Below, piece by piece: positions 5,446-6,987 of a stretch of 6,987 nt of DNA. The stretch covers positions 1 to 6,987 of the forward strand of contig DOYB01000210.1 in NCBI GenBank assembly GCA_003518745.1, read 5' to 3'. The position numbers and the translations under genes are program-made. Below the pieces are notes generated by a model, which worked only from the letters and a program-made list of their open reading frames with translations, did not search any database and was not told the DNA's origin. How positions within the stretch are numbered: position 1 is the first letter of the stretch; every line of letters begins with the position of its first letter. The stretch is from Selenomonas sp. (GTDB lineage: Bacteria > Bacillota > Negativicutes > Selenomonadales > Selenomonadaceae).

Positions 5446-6360
5446 CTAGTCAATACTGTCTGATTTTTTATGGAAGACCCAAAAAGCAGCGGCCAGAACG
5501 ACAATTATGACAGTACACAAAAGACAGATGGAACCATAGCGATGGATATAATCAGAAAAATCGTATTCATACATTTGGCGAGAGGTATAGCTAGAGATGA
5601 TTTCATGCCGACGATCCTCGGACAACTTGGATATGCCACGGTTAAGCCGTTCTATTATTTTCCTGCCATCAGGCGTGTCCAAGGCGCCTGCACGAAAATC
5701 CATGGAGAACACCGCGTCGGATTGAACTGTCAAATCAGAATAGGCAGGCTTTTGCAGGATATAACTCCATACATATGAATTGTGAAGCAGGGCATCTACC
5801 TCGCCGCTGCGGAGCGCCTGCATACTCTCCAGCATGTCCTTGTACAGGGTGATCTTAACGCCCGGATAAAGTTGAAGTACGGTTTCCGACACCGCGCCGA
5901 GAGATTGGAGCATGCCTATGCGCAGTTTATTGATTGGAGGTAATCCATTACCATGGTTTTCCTCGGTAACGAGGGTGAATGGAGTTTGCATGAGATTATC
6001 CGAAACTATGCTCTGTTTTCCGGAAGCGCTTCGAAGAGCACTGCCAAAGGGCATGACCACATCGTATTGCTTATTATCCAAAGCTTGCTTCAAGGTCTTT
6101 TCATTGACAATTTTGAAGGAAACGGCATAGCCGGCTTCCTCAGCCGCAGCGCGCATCAGATCTACACCGATGCCTTTAACCTCTCCTGTTTTGGGATCCT
6201 CATAAAACATCGGAATGCGATTAGTGGGCACGCCTATTGTCAAAGCTTCACCGGTGCTTTCGCCATAGGCGGTGGGGGGTGTCATGGAAAAGCAGGCTAA
6301 TACGGCAATAAGGCAAGCAATAAGTATAGGCATTGGCTTTGATATGGGGATTGTTTTCAA
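5446..6360 (-). CDS. SBP_bac_3-type solute-binding sensor with C-terminal membrane anchor, no output domain
   Basis: A 304-residue protein. Residues 1-33 look like a signal peptide (hydrophobic PILIACLIAVLACF, then TAYG before the mature part). Residues about 38-262 are a family 3 extracellular solute-binding domain: ALTIGVPTNRIPMFYEDPKTG at the first strand, GIGVDLMRAAAEEAGY at 63-78, QYDVVMPFG at 98-106, then MLESMQALRSGEVDALL, which usually contacts ligand and forms the lobe crossover. Residues about 276-296 form one transmembrane helix, followed by only HKKSDSID inside. Such a domain plus helix is usual at the front of diguanylate cyclases and BvgS-like kinases; here the output domain is absent. 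Stops follow in all nearby codons after the TAG, and no coding remnant is seen before the hairpins. The chosen start is TTG, with GAAGGA 12 bases upstream; the ATG at codon 10 (6331-6333) is an alternative but has no clear ribosome binding site. It is convergent with the sugar-binding gene. Confidence 0.85.
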   Translation of the reverse strand: MKTIPISKPMPILIACLIAVLACFSMTPPTAYGESTGEALTIGVPTNRIPMFYEDPKTGEVKGIGVDLMRAAAEEAGYAVSFKIVNEKTLKQALDNKQYDVVMPFGSALRSASGKQSIVSDNLMQTPFTLVTEENHGNGLPPINKLRIGMLQSLGAVSETVLQLYPGVKITLYKDMLESMQALRSGEVDALLHNSYVWSYILQKPAYSDLTVQSDAVFSMDFRAGALDTPDGRKIIERLNRGISKLSEDRRHEIISSYTSRQMYEYDFSDYIHRYGSICLLCTVIIVVLAAAFWVFHKKSDSID

Positions 6361-6495
6361 GAAACAGCACCGTCCTTCAGTATTACGAAAAATAACTGTA
6401 ATGCGTCGAACTACAGATTATCTTTCAAAATTATTCAAATTTTGGAATTTTCTAAACCGTGCGTAACCGTAACATACGATATTTGCGATACTTAT

Positions 6496-6501
6496 ATTAT
6501 A
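6496..6501 (-). promoter_or_regulatory. candidate -10 element for the solute-binding sensor gene
   Basis: The minus strand reads a perfect TATAAT here, in a very AT-rich stretch about 135 bases before the TTG start at 6360. No good TTGACA lies at 16-18 bases upstream; GGAATA is at the 17-base position. In DNA this AT-rich a chance match is easy, so this is only the best candidate in the interval. Confidence 0.25.
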
Positions 6502-6552
6502 TTCCACATAATTTGCCATATTCCTGCTGATATGTAATTTTCTTCAAAGATA

Positions 6553-6615
6553 CTAAAATTGCCAGCGTATATGTGAGGCAGGATAGCTGCAAGGTTTGAA
6601 AAAATTATCCTTCAC
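6553..6615 (-). CDS. possible 20-codon small ORF with strong ribosome binding site
   Basis: On the minus strand a GTG (6613-6615) follows GAGGAG (6623-6628) by 7 bases. It opens 20 codons, MKDNFFKPCSYPASHIRWQF, ending in TAG. It lies in the 411-base gap between the solute-binding sensor gene and the transposase fragment, and reads toward the former. A small stem, TCACA/TGTGA, sits just before the ribosome binding site on the minus strand. No family is recognised. It could be a leader peptide, a degraded gene or chance; the spacing and strength of the ribosome binding site are the only support. Confidence 0.22.
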   Translation of the reverse strand: MKDNFFKPCSYPASHIRWQF

Positions 6616-6652
6616 TTCGTCACTCCTCACAGAAAAAATGTGAATGTACTTA

Positions 6653-6691
6653 CGTCCAGCAACGGAAAAACAAAATATCCGTTGCTGGACG
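6653..6691. repeat. perfect 14-bp inverted repeat, possible terminator or element boundary
   Basis: CGTCCAGCAACGGA (6653-6666) pairs exactly with 6678-6691 around the 11-base A-rich loop AAAACAAAATA. It is about 80 bases beyond the stop of the transposase fragment on the minus strand, so it may end that transcript or mark the region of the element's end. Flanking T-runs are poor on both strands, though the minus strand reads TTTTTTC some 15 bases further on. Confidence 0.55.
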
Positions 6692-6771
6692 CTTCTTATT
6701 TCTATCCTGATTTTTTATTATTCGTTGCGTATTACCTGTAGATTGTCGCCGTCTAGTACATCGAATAATAA

Positions 6772-6987
6772 TTAACTGGCGATATCTCGGCTAGCATCTT
6801 CCATGGATATTTCATCCATTTTATATGTCCAATGATAGACGACAGGCTCCGTATTTACCTCATCGAAGTACATGTAAATTCGCTCTTCTAATTCTTGCTT
6901 TGATTTTACGCGAATCCCTTTGAGCATTTGTTTTGTCATCTTACTGAAAAAGCTTTCAATGAGATTCAGCCAAGAACCATGCTTGGG
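6772..6987 (-). CDS. IS630-family transposase, C-terminal fragment running off the right edge
   Basis: The minus-strand frame is open from the window edge (6987) to a TAA at 6772-6774, giving 71 residues. It begins PKHGSWLNLIESFFSKMTKQ, the classic C-terminal block of IS630/Tc1-mariner DDE transposases. The Glu codon at 6955-6957 is the third catalytic acidic residue. It continues with GIRVKSKQELEERI, then YFDEVNTEPVVYHW, as in Firmicute IS630 relatives. The first two Asp residues and the DNA-binding domain lie outside the window, so the element may be complete or not. Its terminal repeat and TA target should lie in 6616-6771, but I could not define them without the other end. The stretch 6692-6771 is AT-rich and holds nothing else I can name. 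Confidence 0.88.
   Translation of the reverse strand, partial: PKHGSWLNLIESFFSKMTKQMLKGIRVKSKQELEERIYMYFDEVNTEPVVYHWTYKMDEISMEDASRDIAS

Noticed and set aside
5912..6300. Plus-strand open frames of 72 and 115 codons
   Set aside because: Both are antisense to the solute-binding sensor gene, which has clear domain motifs; neither has independent support.

Overview
The window reads as a chromosomal segment from an anaerobic, motile bacterium of the low-to-mid GC Firmicutes type. The Selenomonadales (Negativicutes) are my best guess. The basis is the Firmicute-style MnmA (DSQEICF motif), strong AGGAGG-type ribosome binding sites, GTG/TTG starts next to canonical ones, a methylmalonyl-CoA decarboxylase-like enzyme that would fit a propionate producer, and a chemoreceptor plus sugar-binding lipoprotein pair. 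The taxonomic call is inference, not proof.

Layout, left to right. (1) The 3' part of mnmA (tRNA 2-thiouridylase) enters from the left edge on the + strand and ends at 641, followed by a perfect 28-base palindromic terminator. (2) A convergent minus-strand gene (754-1551) encodes a crotonase-fold enzyme very like methylmalonyl-CoA decarboxylase ScpB/YgfG. (3) A 345-base gap (1552-1896) holds a possible 14-codon ORF with a good ribosome binding site, followed by a hairpin. (4) A 150-residue coiled-coil protein of unknown function (1897-2349) ends at an intrinsic terminator with nine T's. (5) A structured leader precedes a GTG-started methyl-accepting chemotaxis protein (2549-4246). (6) Sixteen bases later comes a ChvE-like sugar-binding lipoprotein (4262-5284). 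(7) Two long back-to-back hairpins (5304-5415) separate this pair from the convergent gene. (8) That gene (5446-6360, minus strand) encodes an SBP_bac_3 solute-binding domain tied to the membrane by one C-terminal helix, with no output domain. (9) An AT-rich gap (6361-6771) contains a possible 20-codon minus-strand ORF and a perfect 14-bp hairpin. (10) The C-terminal 71 residues of an IS630-family transposase run off the right edge on the minus strand.

The functional core is the MCP plus ChvE-like pair. The two genes are almost certainly co-transcribed, and no sugar ABC permease or ATPase lies beside them. This suggests the binding protein presents sugar to the receptor, as RbsB/MglB do with Trg in E. 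coli, rather than (or as well as) feeding a transporter. The neighbouring membrane-anchored SBP_bac_3 protein looks like a second sensor module. I found no rRNA, tRNA, CRISPR array or phage genes. I see no complete, undescribed multi-gene system; the most unusual material is the receptor/binding-protein arrangement, the orphan sensor, and the structured non-coding intervals.
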